This document shows positions 26,925-35,856 of a stretch of 64,000 nucleotides of DNA, piece after piece. Below the pieces are notes generated by a model. It ran no database searches. It was not told the DNA's origin and saw only the letters and a list, made by a program, of their open reading frames with translations. Origin of the DNA: Calditrichota bacterium (GTDB lineage Bacteria; Calditrichota; Calditrichia; Calditrichales; J004); contig JABFGF010000001.1 in the NCBI GenBank assembly GCA_013112635.1, positions 930,001 to 994,000 of the forward strand, given 5' to 3'. Each line of letters starts with the position of its first letter. Positions within the stretch are counted from its first letter, which is position 1. The position numbers and the translations under genes are program-made.

Positions 26925-27545
26925 TTACTTTAAATCCTTAAAATTCTCTGCAACAACATCCCAGTTTACCACATTAAAAAAGGCATTCAAATAATCAGGG
27001 CGCCTGTTTTGATAATTAAGATAATAGGCATGCTCCCAAACATCTACACCAAGAATTGGTCTGCCTTTAACATCGGCAACATCCATTAACGGGTTATCCT
27101 GATTTGGCGTTGAACATACTTCAAGGTTTCCGGCATTATTAACAATCAGCCAGGCCCATCCAGAACCAAAACGTGTTGCACCTGCTTTTACAAAGGCCGT
27201 TTTAAATTCATCAAATGAGCCAAAAGTAGTGTTTATCGCAGCAGCCAAATCACCACCAGGTGTTCCGCCACCATTGGCGCCCATAACACTCCAGAAAAAA
27301 GAATGGTTCCAGTGTCCGCCACCATTGTTACGAACTGCATTTTGGACTCCTGCCGGTAAACCGCCAATGGCACCAATCAAATCTTCAAGGGATTTATTGT
27401 CTAACCCCTGGCCTTCAATTGCGCCATTTAAATTATTTACATATCCCTGGTGATGTTTTCCATGATGGATTTCCATCGTACGTGTATCTATGTGTGGATC
27501 TAATGCGCTATGTGCATAAGGTAAATCAGGTAATGAAAAGGACAT
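26925..27545 (-). CDS. sodA: Superoxide dismutase, Mn-type
   Basis: A 206-residue Fe/Mn superoxide dismutase. Metal ligands are visible as H27 in MEIHHGKHH, a His in [11 protein letters not shown], and Asp and His in DVWEHAYYL. Residues that separate Mn from Fe enzymes favour Mn: Gly in NNGGGHWNH and Gln in [10 protein letters not shown]. No signal peptide is present, so it is cytoplasmic. The ATG has AGGAGA 7 nt upstream. It stands alone between a terminator and a small membrane-protein gene. Confidence 0.97.
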   Translation of the reverse strand: MSFSLPDLPYAHSALDPHIDTRTMEIHHGKHHQGYVNNLNGAIEGQGLDNKSLEDLIGAIGGLPAGVQNAVRNNGGGHWNHSFFWSVMGANGGGTPGGDLAAAINTTFGSFDEFKTAFVKAGATRFGSGWAWLIVNNAGNLEVCSTPNQDNPLMDVADVKGRPILGVDVWEHAYYLNYQNRRPDYLNAFFNVVNWDVVAENFKDLK

Positions 27546-27608
27546 TATATGTCTCCTATAAATTGAATATTTATGGTTATATTAAAAATATATAATTTCG
27601 GGTATTAT

Positions 27609-27827
27609 TTAAATTTCAACCCAAGTTTGATTGTTTCTATTTCTGTGAGATTTAAACCATTTGGCAATAAGAAAAATTCCTATAAAAATAATAGGAGTTG
27701 CAATCATAAAAACTAAAATTTCCGGAGTAACGATTATTGTTATCCCAAAAAGAATTAAAAGAATTCCGGACAGTAAAAGGTAGCTACTTGTTTTTCCACT
27801 ATTTCCAAAATTAAAAGAATTAATCAT
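27609..27827 (-). CDS. Small two-helix membrane protein
   Basis: A 72-residue protein with two hydrophobic helices (about residues 16-35 and 38-58) and a basic, Asn-rich tail (KSHRNRNNQTW). No named family is recognised; it vaguely recalls half of a DUF308-type protein. It starts 9 bp after the DnaJ-C-terminal-like gene and is probably translated with it. Confidence 0.65.
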   Translation of the reverse strand: MINSFNFGNSGKTSSYLLLSGILLILFGITIIVTPEILVFMIATPIIFIGIFLIAKWFKSHRNRNNQTWVEI

Positions 27828-27836
27828 TTTTTCCCT

Positions 27837-28346
27837 TCAATTTAACGTGTTGTTTTCATTGGGTGAAATAAAGGATTGATATATAGTTTTAAATGAGGCA
27901 ATATCTTCTATCAATATTTCAAAATGTATGTTTCCGGTTTCATCTTTACCGCTGATTCCTGCATTTTCCACTATAACTTTATTACCATGTTTTGAGCCGG
28001 CAGGAACTGCAACTGTCAATTTTTTACCATCCGGACCAGGCATTGTTTTTGAACATCCAATTTGAGCTTCAGCCGGAGTTACCACTAAAGGTGCATGTAA
28101 ATCCACACCTTGAATTTTATACAAAGGATGATCTAAAACTTTTAACTCAATAAAGATATCACTTTTAATCTCCGTGTCGCTCAAATCTCCAAAATCTTTT
28201 AACCTGATTATTTGGCCGTTGTTCACTCCCGGATGAATATTAACCTTTACTTTCTTTCCATTATCCAAATAGATAAAAAAATTACCACCGGAAAGAGCTT
28301 GCTCCAGTGTTATATTTTTATGATAAATTATATTATTTTTATTCAT
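27837..28346 (-). CDS. DnaJ C-terminal-domain protein lacking the J-domain
   Basis: A 169-residue protein made only of the two DnaJ client-binding barrels. CTD-I has ITLEQALSGG and NIHPGVNNGQIIRLKDFG. CTD-II has LHAPLVVTPAEAQIGCSKTMPGPDGKKLTVAVPAGSKHGNKVIV. There is no J-domain with HPD and no zinc centre, so it cannot stimulate DnaK by itself. It may bind clients or act as a small chaperone. No frame encoding a J-domain is seen in the 210 bp upstream. Confidence 0.85.
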   Translation of the reverse strand: MNKNNIIYHKNITLEQALSGGNFFIYLDNGKKVKVNIHPGVNNGQIIRLKDFGDLSDTEIKSDIFIELKVLDHPLYKIQGVDLHAPLVVTPAEAQIGCSKTMPGPDGKKLTVAVPAGSKHGNKVIVENAGISGKDETGNIHFEILIEDIASFKTIYQSFISPNENNTLN

Positions 28347-28558
28347 TTTATTAGATCGCTATTATTGGTTAACCAGTTTAAAGCAATCAATATGCCAAAA
28401 TTAATCAAAAGTAGTTTATGCCCATTATATCAGGCTCTTTAATAATTTAGCACATTTTCAAAATTTTTCTTATATGATAGAATGACTTACTCGTGGCAGG
28501 TTTTTAAATAGATTTGGCACATTGATCGGTCAATTAATGTTTACAATAAATACAAACA

Positions 28559-29428
28559 CTATTTTATTTTTGCTTCGATCTTATCTTTCACGCCTTTAAT
28601 TTTTGTAAGCTCAGTGGTGATGTTGCCAACCAAAACTTCACTTTTCATTTGGATCGGAATTTTTTTATCATCATCTGTTAACCAGACTTTTAAGCGTCCT
28701 TTTTTCTTAAATAATCCTTCGCCTTTAATAATCGGCTCCACTACGATACAGCGAAACTTTCCAGCCTCAACTTCAATTACTTCCTTTTTGTGAACAAGAA
28801 CCTCTAAATCATATACTTTTTTCTTTTCATGATTTGTAAGAAATAAAGATTCGCCGACCTTTAAATCAAATCTTCGAATGTAATAAAATGAGGATAAAAT
28901 GTCCTGGCAATACGGAGGAACAGCTACATCGTATTTTTTTCTCTTTCGAACTTCCATATCGCTGGTATAGCGGATTGTTTCAACTTTTGCCAGCGAATCT
29001 AATGGATGATAATCTGTAAACAAGTCGGCCAGGTAACTACCTTCCCGTAATTTTTTCTCAAACCGGATTGGGTAAAAATCATCAAAGTCAACATAAGAAT
29101 TTACAACATCATCTACTTTATAAATCCAGCTAAAACCACTTGCGCTTTTTGCTGTCGTCTGTAAATGAAAAACTTGTGTCGTGTCATCATACATTTTCGT
29201 AAAAACTTTCATTTTAGCAGATCCGGCAGTTATAAACCCATAACGAATTCTAAATGAAAGTACTTCACCATTTTGAAATGGGGTTGTTTTTGAAAGGACA
29301 GGTAAATCGACATCAGTCTCTACTTGTACACTATCTCCAATATTAAAAACTGCTTTCTCAGGATTGGATTTATTACTGGCTGAGATACTTACAGCCAGAA
29401 AAAGGAATACTATTTTTAATATTATCAT
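28559..29428 (-). CDS. DUF3108 family secreted protein
   Basis: A 289-residue protein with an N-terminal signal peptide (MIILKIVFLFLAVSISAS) and a lipocalin-like beta-rich DUF3108 domain. Marks are LSFRIRYGFITAGSAKM, FSWIYKVDDVVNSYVD, PYCQDILSSFYYIR and the closing GRLKVWLTDDDKKIPIQMKS. Periplasmic or outer-membrane location is likely; the ligand is unknown. It follows the MsbA-like exporter gene by only 6 bp and is therefore in the surface-polymer operon. Confidence 0.9.
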   Translation of the reverse strand: MIILKIVFLFLAVSISASNKSNPEKAVFNIGDSVQVETDVDLPVLSKTTPFQNGEVLSFRIRYGFITAGSAKMKVFTKMYDDTTQVFHLQTTAKSASGFSWIYKVDDVVNSYVDFDDFYPIRFEKKLREGSYLADLFTDYHPLDSLAKVETIRYTSDMEVRKRKKYDVAVPPYCQDILSSFYYIRRFDLKVGESLFLTNHEKKKVYDLEVLVHKKEVIEVEAGKFRCIVVEPIIKGEGLFKKKGRLKVWLTDDDKKIPIQMKSEVLVGNITTELTKIKGVKDKIEAKIK

Positions 29429-29434
29429 GAAAAC

Positions 29435-31270
29435 TTAAACCTCGATAAATTGATCTTGCGATAGTTTTTTATACGTATCACAAGTGGATAAAAGTTCATT
29501 ATGCTTTCCTATCGCCTCAATTTGGCCATCATTTAGTACAACAATTTTATTCGCATTTGTAATTGTTGAAAGACGATGCGCGATTACCAAAACAGTTCGG
29601 CTTTCCAATAATTTGTCAATTGCCTGCTGAACCAGTCTCTCAGATTCTGTATCAAGAGCAGATGTTGCCTCGTCCAAAATTAAAATTGACGGGTTTTTCA
29701 AAATAGCCCTTGCAATAGATATGCGTTGTTTTTGCCCGCCCGAAAGACGTGTTCCTTTTTCACCAATATGCGAATCAAGACCATTTTCCATTTTTTCTAT
29801 AAACTCCCAGGCATTGGCCACTTTCGCGGCTTCAATAATTTCTGTATCAGTTACATTTTCCATGCCATAGGCAATATTTGTACGAATTGTATCGTTGAAT
29901 AAAATTGTTTCCTGGGTAACAATACTCATTTGGCCACGCAATGAATGAAGGGTTAAGTCTCGTGAGTCATGTCCATCAACAATAATCTGGCCTTCGGATA
30001 ACTCGTAAAACCTTGGCAACAAATTTACCAGAGTTGTTTTACCTGAACCGCTATGGCCAACAAAGGCAACCATTTCCCCTTTTTTAACATTTAAAGAAAC
30101 GTCATTTATAACCAGCGGACTTTCATCATTGTATCGAAATTTTACGCTTTTAAATTCAATTGTGTCTGAGAAGGTTGCTATTTCAATCGCACCAGCTTTG
30201 TCATAAACTTCTTCCTTCTCCTCCAAAACCGAAAATATTCTTTCTGCAGCAGCAAAACCTCTTTGCAAAACATTGTTTACACCTGCAAGTTCTTTAATTG
30301 GCTGAAACATTGTAAATAAATATACCAGAAAAAGAAGAAAATCTGCAGCGCTTAACCCGCTTTTGGAATAAACCAAATTTCCACCGTACCATAACAGAAA
30401 AACAAGCATCAAGACTAAAAGCACTTCGTTGATTGGTGAAGTTGCAAATTTTAACCTGTTTGCCCGAAATTGTTTCTTGAAAAAGTCCAGGTTTGTTTCA
30501 TAAAATTTTTGCATTTCCCGGGCTTCGCTGGTAAAAGCCTTTACTATTCGAACAGAAGTAATTGCTTCCTGAAAAGTAGCCATTACATTTGCTATTTGCC
30601 TAAAAACCCTGCGGCTGCGGCGACGCATTCCCTGACCAATTTTTACAATCACAAATGTACTTACAGGAACAACGATGAATGTAAGCAGTGATAGTTCCCA
30701 ACTAATTATAAACATCAAAATAATGTTGGTAAAAATTTGAACCGGTGAAAGAATCATTCTGCCAAAGCTGTTTTGAAGAACTGTTTTAAGTGCATTTACA
30801 TCGTTAAAAACAATAGATGTTAATTCCCCGGAATGCCTTTTATCCAGGAAAGACAATGGCAACTGTAGAATTTTAGCATGCAGTCTGTTTCGAAAATTTA
30901 CAATGATCTGTAACTCAACATAATTTAGAATAACCCGCTTGAAATAAATGGCAATATTTTTAAAAAAGAATGTAAGGAAAATGACAAGACAAACAGCGAG
31001 CAAAGTATCATATTTATTATCCTGGATAATAACACTTCGTATCGCTACTTTCATCGCGTCATAAATTGTATCACTTTTTTTTGCTAAGCCCGGTTCCAGC
31101 AGTTCCCTGTTTTCAATAATATCTTCAGAAAAAATTTCATTGATAAAATCGACCATCACCCAAAGGGAAATTGCATTAAACAAAACATAAATAAGTGTAA
31201 GTAATATCGCGCCCGATATTGCTTTCCAGTAGGGTTTTATAAATGTGAGTATTTTTAAATATAATTTCAT
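29435..31270 (-). CDS. ABC exporter, permease-ATPase fusion (MsbA-like)
   Basis: A 611-residue half-transporter. Six membrane helices span about residues 10-325, including LPLSFLDKRHSGELTSIVFNDV, the usual coupling region of lipid exporters. The ATPase domain has Walker A GHSGSGKTTL, signature LSGGQKQRISIARA, Walker B ILILDEATSALD and the switch His in IAHRL. It probably works as a homodimer that flips a lipid or lipid-linked glycan across the inner membrane. Its place at the end of the polymer cluster supports that. LPS core versus another lipid cannot be told apart. Confidence 0.95.
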   Translation of the reverse strand: MKLYLKILTFIKPYWKAISGAILLTLIYVLFNAISLWVMVDFINEIFSEDIIENRELLEPGLAKKSDTIYDAMKVAIRSVIIQDNKYDTLLAVCLVIFLTFFFKNIAIYFKRVILNYVELQIIVNFRNRLHAKILQLPLSFLDKRHSGELTSIVFNDVNALKTVLQNSFGRMILSPVQIFTNIILMFIISWELSLLTFIVVPVSTFVIVKIGQGMRRRSRRVFRQIANVMATFQEAITSVRIVKAFTSEAREMQKFYETNLDFFKKQFRANRLKFATSPINEVLLVLMLVFLLWYGGNLVYSKSGLSAADFLLFLVYLFTMFQPIKELAGVNNVLQRGFAAAERIFSVLEEKEEVYDKAGAIEIATFSDTIEFKSVKFRYNDESPLVINDVSLNVKKGEMVAFVGHSGSGKTTLVNLLPRFYELSEGQIIVDGHDSRDLTLHSLRGQMSIVTQETILFNDTIRTNIAYGMENVTDTEIIEAAKVANAWEFIEKMENGLDSHIGEKGTRLSGGQKQRISIARAILKNPSILILDEATSALDTESERLVQQAIDKLLESRTVLVIAHRLSTITNANKIVVLNDGQIEAIGKHNELLSTCDTYKKLSQDQFIEV

Positions 31271-31282
31271 TGTTTCGTCTGA

Positions 31283-32032
31283 TTATTCTTTGAACAATTC
31301 TTCGGCTTTTTCCAAATCCTGATGTGTATCAATTTCCCACCAGGTATTTGTTTTCGTTTTTAAGCCATAAAATTTATAGCCGCCATCTACAGCTTCTTTT
31401 ATAATCTGTTCATAATAAGAATTTACATCTTCGCCATTGATATGAGCTGCCAGCTTTTGTGCAAAAAACTGATTAACAAAATCCTTGCTAATCTTATAAA
31501 AATTGATAGTTTTAAATGTATTTGAAAAGTCGAAATCTTTGTCCTGATCTTTATTTAAATACATTCCTTTTACTTCTGATGATTCTGTTAAGCGCACTAC
31601 TGTTCCATTCATCTCTTGAGTAAATGTATCGATTAACATAACATTTTCCTGACCGGATTTTAAAAAATCTGCTAAAATTGTGTCTTCACAAAAAACGTCT
31701 GCTTCAAACAAATAAAATCCATCATCCATATATTTATTGGCAAGATAGAGTGAATAGATGTTATTGGTTTTATCGTAGATTTCATTTTCAATAAAAACAA
31801 ATTCTACCTGTCCCTTAAAGCCGCTTAAAATATGGGCTTTCAGTTTTTCTGCAAAGTAGCCAATTACCACAACAATCTTTTGCATTTTATTATCAATAAG
31901 TTGCCGGATAAGGTTATCAATAATCGCAGTATTGTTTACCTCTGTCATAGGTTTGGGTTGCTCCAGGCTTAATTCTTTTAGCCTGCTTCCTCGCCCTGCC
32001 GCTAATATGATGGCTGTGTCAATTATTGACAT
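31283..32032 (-). CDS. Sugar/choline-phosphate nucleotidyltransferase (LicC-like)
   Basis: About 249 residues with the nucleotidyltransferase fold. The NTP-binding loop is IILAAGRGSRLKELSLEQPKPM, where the Lys of QPKPM contacts phosphate. VVVIGYFAEKL and FEADVFCEDTIL follow, the latter with a metal-binding Asp. It is most like LicC phosphocholine cytidylyltransferases and related short enzymes. The C-terminal KTNTWWEIDTHQDLEKAEEL is typical. I start at MSIIDTA, which has AAGGA 7 nt upstream; longer frames overlap the sulfotransferase gene. It likely activates a head group for the polymer made by this cluster. Confidence 0.88.
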   Translation of the reverse strand: MSIIDTAIILAAGRGSRLKELSLEQPKPMTEVNNTAIIDNLIRQLIDNKMQKIVVVIGYFAEKLKAHILSGFKGQVEFVFIENEIYDKTNNIYSLYLANKYMDDGFYLFEADVFCEDTILADFLKSGQENVMLIDTFTQEMNGTVVRLTESSEVKGMYLNKDQDKDFDFSNTFKTINFYKISKDFVNQFFAQKLAAHINGEDVNSYYEQIIKEAVDGGYKFYGLKTKTNTWWEIDTHQDLEKAEELFKE

Positions 32033-32069
32033 TTCAAATCCTTCAATTTTCATATTTAATTTTATTTTT

Positions 32070-32858
32070 TTATAAGTAGCCAAGCTCTTCTAACAAAGAT
32101 ACAGCCCGCTTATTACTCATAAACTCATCAATTCTGTTTTTATGTTCCGGTTTCTGCCAACGTTGAATGGCATCTTTATATAATCCCTGGACAGGTTTAT
32201 TCCAGTGTTTACTTTTCTTGATATTTGTTTCTTCTTTCCAGGCATCCAGCGACGGAATTTCTTCATTTAGAAAGCTATACACGGTGTTCATTGTTTTTTC
32301 AAAATCCTGAATAAAATCTTCATATCGGATATTTAAGACCTGTGGATGGTTTTTTAAACTTAATCCAAGGCTTACATCGTCAATCCATCTGTTTACAGGA
32401 ACCCAATATTCACCGGGGCTGTGTTTAGGATGTTTTGAAGTAACTACGTCGCGTCCATCGCGAATTACATGTATAAGCTGAACATTTTCACCCATATAAT
32501 CCAATATTTTATGGAATGACCTTATATGTTTTGGTGTTTTTTCCAACCAGCGCGTAGGGCCGGGAGGAACTTTGGAATACAAAAATTCCCTATACAACCG
32601 GTCGATACGAAATGGAACCAGATTATTATCGCCATGAATTTTTGTTTTACCTTGAACCCATTGATCAAATGCATAGCTTTGATTTGGAATGGCAAAAATA
32701 TTTGGATGGGCACCAAGTACCGACAACAAAATAGTAGTACCGGATCTTGGGCACGCACCAATTATAATAGGTGTCCCGCTAAATTGTTTATCTGCGATTC
32801 GCTTTCCAAGTTTTATAACTAAAGGACGAACCAGGCTTCTAATCGGTTTCTTTTTCAT
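32070..32858 (-). CDS. Sulfotransferase family protein
   Basis: A 262-residue PAPS-dependent sulfotransferase. The 5'-phosphosulfate loop is IIGACPRSGTTILLSVLGAHP near residue 30, and the 3'-phosphate motif is HVIRDGRDVVTSKHP. EKTPKHIRSFHKILD supplies another conserved Lys. It should transfer sulfate to a hydroxyl or amino group of a glycan or lipid. It follows a CDP-glycerol transferase-like gene by 6 bp, so sulfation of the surface polymer is a reasonable inference. Confidence 0.93.
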   Translation of the reverse strand: MKKKPIRSLVRPLVIKLGKRIADKQFSGTPIIIGACPRSGTTILLSVLGAHPNIFAIPNQSYAFDQWVQGKTKIHGDNNLVPFRIDRLYREFLYSKVPPGPTRWLEKTPKHIRSFHKILDYMGENVQLIHVIRDGRDVVTSKHPKHSPGEYWVPVNRWIDDVSLGLSLKNHPQVLNIRYEDFIQDFEKTMNTVYSFLNEEIPSLDAWKEETNIKKSKHWNKPVQGLYKDAIQRWQKPEHKNRIDEFMSNKRAVSLLEELGYL

Positions 32859-32864
32859 TGCCGC

Positions 32865-33911
32865 TTATCTCAAATAGCCCTTTTTAAATATGCTGTGATA
32901 CACTATTTGCCATTTCCTGAATAAATTAAAAGGTTTTCCTTTTTTGGGAAAACTATAGTCTTTTTTGATTTCTTCTAATTGTTCAAAAATTGTCTTGCTT
33001 ATATTGCCATCAAGTTTCGGGTTTATTTCCTGAAGATTTTGCAATCTATTTTGACGCAACTCATCAGGATTTTTTTTGCTTCGATCCAAAGCAGCCTGAA
33101 GCTCATTTGGATTTAAAATATTTATTCCTTTGTCTTCCCTTGATTGAGTTTGGAAAGTAACAATTGGCTTGTCAAGTACCATAAATTCATAAATTACGGA
33201 TGATGTGTCCGAAACCATTACGTCTGAAGCATGAAGATATGGGGTTATCTCTAAATTCTGCAAAACCCTGCCTTTTTCAGGATCGATTCTTTCAAATTCC
33301 TTAATAACCTCTTTATCCATAAGCTCATGAAATTTGAAAAGCCAAAACTCATTTTCTTGTATAATACGAGGTATTATATCCAGCAACGATGTGGCCGACT
33401 CATGTTGAGTACTAAAAGTTGGGGCATAAAGAATTATTTTTTTATCAGAAGGTAAGTCAAGGTTTTTTCTGATATTTTCAGAATTATAATTGAGGATATA
33501 ATCAATTTTTGGCCAGCCGGTTTCCAAAATCAAAAAATATGGATTTTTCTTACGGATTGATTCAAAACGTTTGGTTACAAAAGGGCCGGAAGTCAGGTAA
33601 ATATCAAAAAAATGGCGGATTTTATAATGGGCTTCTTTCTCAACACCAAGGCCGTGAAACAACTGAACCTTTATGCCTGGAATTCTAAAATCAACAAAAT
33701 TTCCGGGGCATAATACAAAATCCGGATTAAACTTTTTTGCTGAATCAAGTAAGGTGAGCAGTAATTTTTTATCCCATTCCTGTGGAGCATTTTTTAAAAC
33801 TTTGGCAGAAACATAAAAACAATACTCAATATTTTGCGATTTTAAATATTTTGCAAGAGGTTGAATAATGGGGATTGAGTAAACTTTTGAAATGTAGAAT
33901 AGGTATTTCAT
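32865..33911 (-). CDS. CDP-glycerol glycerophosphotransferase-like protein
   Basis: A 348-residue GT-B type enzyme of the TagB/TagF group. Marks are VQLFHGLGVEKEAHYKIR with the conserved His, LYAPTFSTQHE, a His in LFKFHELMD, and the nucleotide-site segment DVMVSDTSSVIYEFMVLDKPIVTF. Family members transfer glycerol-phosphate from CDP-glycerol in teichoic acid synthesis. In Gram-negatives, related enzymes decorate capsules or O-antigens. The TagD-like gene upstream could supply the donor. A second member is encoded at 36869-37927. Confidence 0.9.
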   Translation of the reverse strand: MKYLFYISKVYSIPIIQPLAKYLKSQNIEYCFYVSAKVLKNAPQEWDKKLLLTLLDSAKKFNPDFVLCPGNFVDFRIPGIKVQLFHGLGVEKEAHYKIRHFFDIYLTSGPFVTKRFESIRKKNPYFLILETGWPKIDYILNYNSENIRKNLDLPSDKKIILYAPTFSTQHESATSLLDIIPRIIQENEFWLFKFHELMDKEVIKEFERIDPEKGRVLQNLEITPYLHASDVMVSDTSSVIYEFMVLDKPIVTFQTQSREDKGINILNPNELQAALDRSKKNPDELRQNRLQNLQEINPKLDGNISKTIFEQLEEIKKDYSFPKKGKPFNLFRKWQIVYHSIFKKGYLR

Positions 33912-33919
33912 CGGGCTAC

Positions 33920-34921
33920 TTATCCTACAATCTCTTTTATTTTGCTAAACACCTGCTCAACTGGTATTCCCAGCGATTTGTCACTATTATAATCAGCACT
34001 CTCATTATAAAAATGATGATACCCTTTAAAAACAGAAGCCGGACTCCAGCGGGTTGGTTTATGTTTGCCAAAAAAGGCAATGGAAGGCGTCTCTGTTGCA
34101 ACGGACAAATGATTTAGACCGCCATCGTTACAAACCAGTAAACGGCATTCTTTTAAAACTGCAGCAGCCTCATTAAATGTAGTTGGCAAAGCCATAATTG
34201 GCTCATTTTCCATAAACGATTTTACGGTTTCAACATCTTCTTTCTCGTTTGGAGCCCAAAGCAATAATACCCTGCAATCGGTTTTTTCAATAATCAAATC
34301 AGCAAGTTTTGCATAATTTGCCAAATCCCATTGCTTGCCTTTAACCGGTGTTCCGGGAGAAAAACAAATTAGTTTATCACCAGATAAATTGTTCTCATTA
34401 AACCAATTCTTAATTTTTTCTGTGGAGTCTTGTGAAATATGAAAAAATAATTTGTGTTTTTCTTCTTCAATTCCCAAAGGAGCAAGCGTGTCAAATTTCA
34501 TAGCTGAATAATAACGCAGCTTTTTTCTTTCGGCTTTTAGATTATAGTATGAGCGCCATCGTTGATTAACCAGGCCTAATCGATATTTTGCACCGCTGAG
34601 AATTGTTATTTGCGCAGAACCTGTATTTCTGATTTGATCGATAACCAAATCATATTTACGCTTCCTGATATTGCTTATCAGTTTAATTCTTTCCAGAAGA
34701 TAATCTTTAGTTCCCTTGCCATTTTGAAATATAACCAATTCATCAATGTCCGGATTTTCCAAAAGAGCATTGTGATATGGTTTTCTTACAAGAAAATCAA
34801 TCTTTGCGGTGGGGAATTTTCTTCGCAAAGCCGGGAGATAGCCTGTGTTTAATAAAACATCGCCAAAAGGCTGATATTGAATTATTAGTATTTTTTGGAT
34901 TTCTTCTGTATTTATTTTCAA
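33920..34921 (-). CDS. Glycosyltransferase family 9 (heptosyltransferase-like)
   Basis: A 333-residue GT-B enzyme. The N-terminal motif is ILIIQYQPFGDVLLNTGYLPALR, where the usual GD acceptor motif is seen. The C-terminal donor site includes FSPGTPVKGKQWDLANYAKL and LVCNDGGLNHLSVATETPSIAFFG. GT9 enzymes add ADP-heptose or related sugars to LPS core. It starts at TTG; a small hairpin lies directly upstream. It shares clear motif-by-motif similarity with the plus-strand gene at 38257-39336, so the two are paralogues. Confidence 0.93.
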   Translation of the reverse strand: MKINTEEIQKILIIQYQPFGDVLLNTGYLPALRRKFPTAKIDFLVRKPYHNALLENPDIDELVIFQNGKGTKDYLLERIKLISNIRKRKYDLVIDQIRNTGSAQITILSGAKYRLGLVNQRWRSYYNLKAERKKLRYYSAMKFDTLAPLGIEEEKHKLFFHISQDSTEKIKNWFNENNLSGDKLICFSPGTPVKGKQWDLANYAKLADLIIEKTDCRVLLLWAPNEKEDVETVKSFMENEPIMALPTTFNEAAAVLKECRLLVCNDGGLNHLSVATETPSIAFFGKHKPTRWSPASVFKGYHHFYNESADYNSDKSLGIPVEQVFSKIKEIVG

Positions 34922-34930
34922 TATTGATAA

Positions 34931-34960
34931 AACCTTCCAAAAATTTTAATCTGGAAGGTT
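34931..34960. repeat. Short hairpin just upstream of the GT9 start
   Basis: AACCTTCCA (34931-34939) pairs with TGGAAGGTT (34952-34960) around a 12-nt AT loop. On the minus strand the hairpin is followed by TTTTATC, then by the TTG start 9 nt further on. It could act as a weak attenuator or mask the GGAAGG ribosome site. The core sequence matches the longer palindrome at 56813-56845. Confidence 0.6.
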
Positions 34961-35021
34961 ACCTGTATTATTTGATTTTTAAGGGAGGAATTTAAAAAAA
35001 TCGGAGGAGAATTAAAAAATA

Positions 35022-35414
35022 TTAATGATGTTTTTTAACATGATGTTTTATTTCAGTTGAAGATATTTCGGGTGTGCGCTCCAAATATACTACCTGGCAT
35101 AGATTGTTTAGCTCATCAAACTTTCCTTTCCAATCCTCGCCCATTACCAAAGTATCAACACTATGCTTTCGGATGTCTTCTGCCTTTTGCTCCCATACAT
35201 CTTCCCGGATTACTTCATCGACATATCTGATAGCCTCAACAATCATCTTCCTATGTTCAAAAGGATAAACACACTTTTTTCCCTTTACCGCATTAAATTC
35301 ATCGGAAGAAACTGCAACAATCAGGTAATCGCCTAATTCTTTTGCCCTCTTAAGGATACGCAAATGACCCAGATGAAACAGATCGAACGTACCATATGTT
35401 ATTACTTTTTTCAT
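35022..35414 (-). CDS. tagD: Glycerol-3-phosphate cytidylyltransferase-like protein
   Basis: A 130-residue cytidylyltransferase. It has the HxGH motif in TYGTFDLFHLGHLRIL, a Lys-containing loop AVKGKKCVYPFEHRKMI, and the closing RTPEISSTEIK, which matches the RTxGISTT signature region of TagD. It is predicted to make CDP-glycerol from CTP and glycerol-3-phosphate. Two CDP-glycerol transferase-like genes in the same cluster support that choice over other short adenylyl/cytidylyltransferases. It is cytoplasmic. Confidence 0.88.
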   Translation of the reverse strand: MKKVITYGTFDLFHLGHLRILKRAKELGDYLIVAVSSDEFNAVKGKKCVYPFEHRKMIVEAIRYVDEVIREDVWEQKAEDIRKHSVDTLVMGEDWKGKFDELNNLCQVVYLERTPEISSTEIKHHVKKHH

Positions 35415-35469
35415 TTATTAATCCTGGATTCCCGCAATGGATATCCTTTTCATTTTAAGTTTTTAATTC

Positions 35470-35856
35470 TTACTTCTTACTTTTATAATCCACATATTCT
35501 TTTTCTTCAACCAAATCAGAACCGAATTTTACGTTTATTTCTTTTTTGATATCAGCACGTACATCATTTTCAAAATAAACGCTGCGGGCAAGCTTAATAA
35601 ATTCATCACCAAATTGTTGATTTGATTCTTCAATACGGATTCTATCTTCAATATCCCAAAGTCGCAAATTCACTTCTTCAAGTCTCAAAAATTCATCCGA
35701 GTCTATTGCGATACCACATTCTTCCATTGAGATTTTTAGCAGATCATACTCTTTGCGAATATTTTTTAGCTTAGCTTCATTTTTTACTTTTTTCAATTTT
35801 ATAGATAGGATCGACACCTTATCAACAAGTTCACCGATCGATATTTCAATTTTCAT
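35470..35856 (-). CDS. DUF6165 family protein
   Basis: A 128-residue, mostly helical protein. It has the opening ISIGELVDKVSILSIKL, a central LWDIEDRIRIEE and the C-terminal EFIKLARSVYFENDVRADIKKEIN. These match the DUF6165 family, found in polysaccharide clusters. The function is unknown. The first codons overlap the end of the ATP-grasp gene by 11 nt, so the two are tightly coupled. Confidence 0.88.
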   Translation of the reverse strand: MKIEISIGELVDKVSILSIKLKKVKNEAKLKNIRKEYDLLKISMEECGIAIDSDEFLRLEEVNLRLWDIEDRIRIEESNQQFGDEFIKLARSVYFENDVRADIKKEINVKFGSDLVEEKEYVDYKSKK

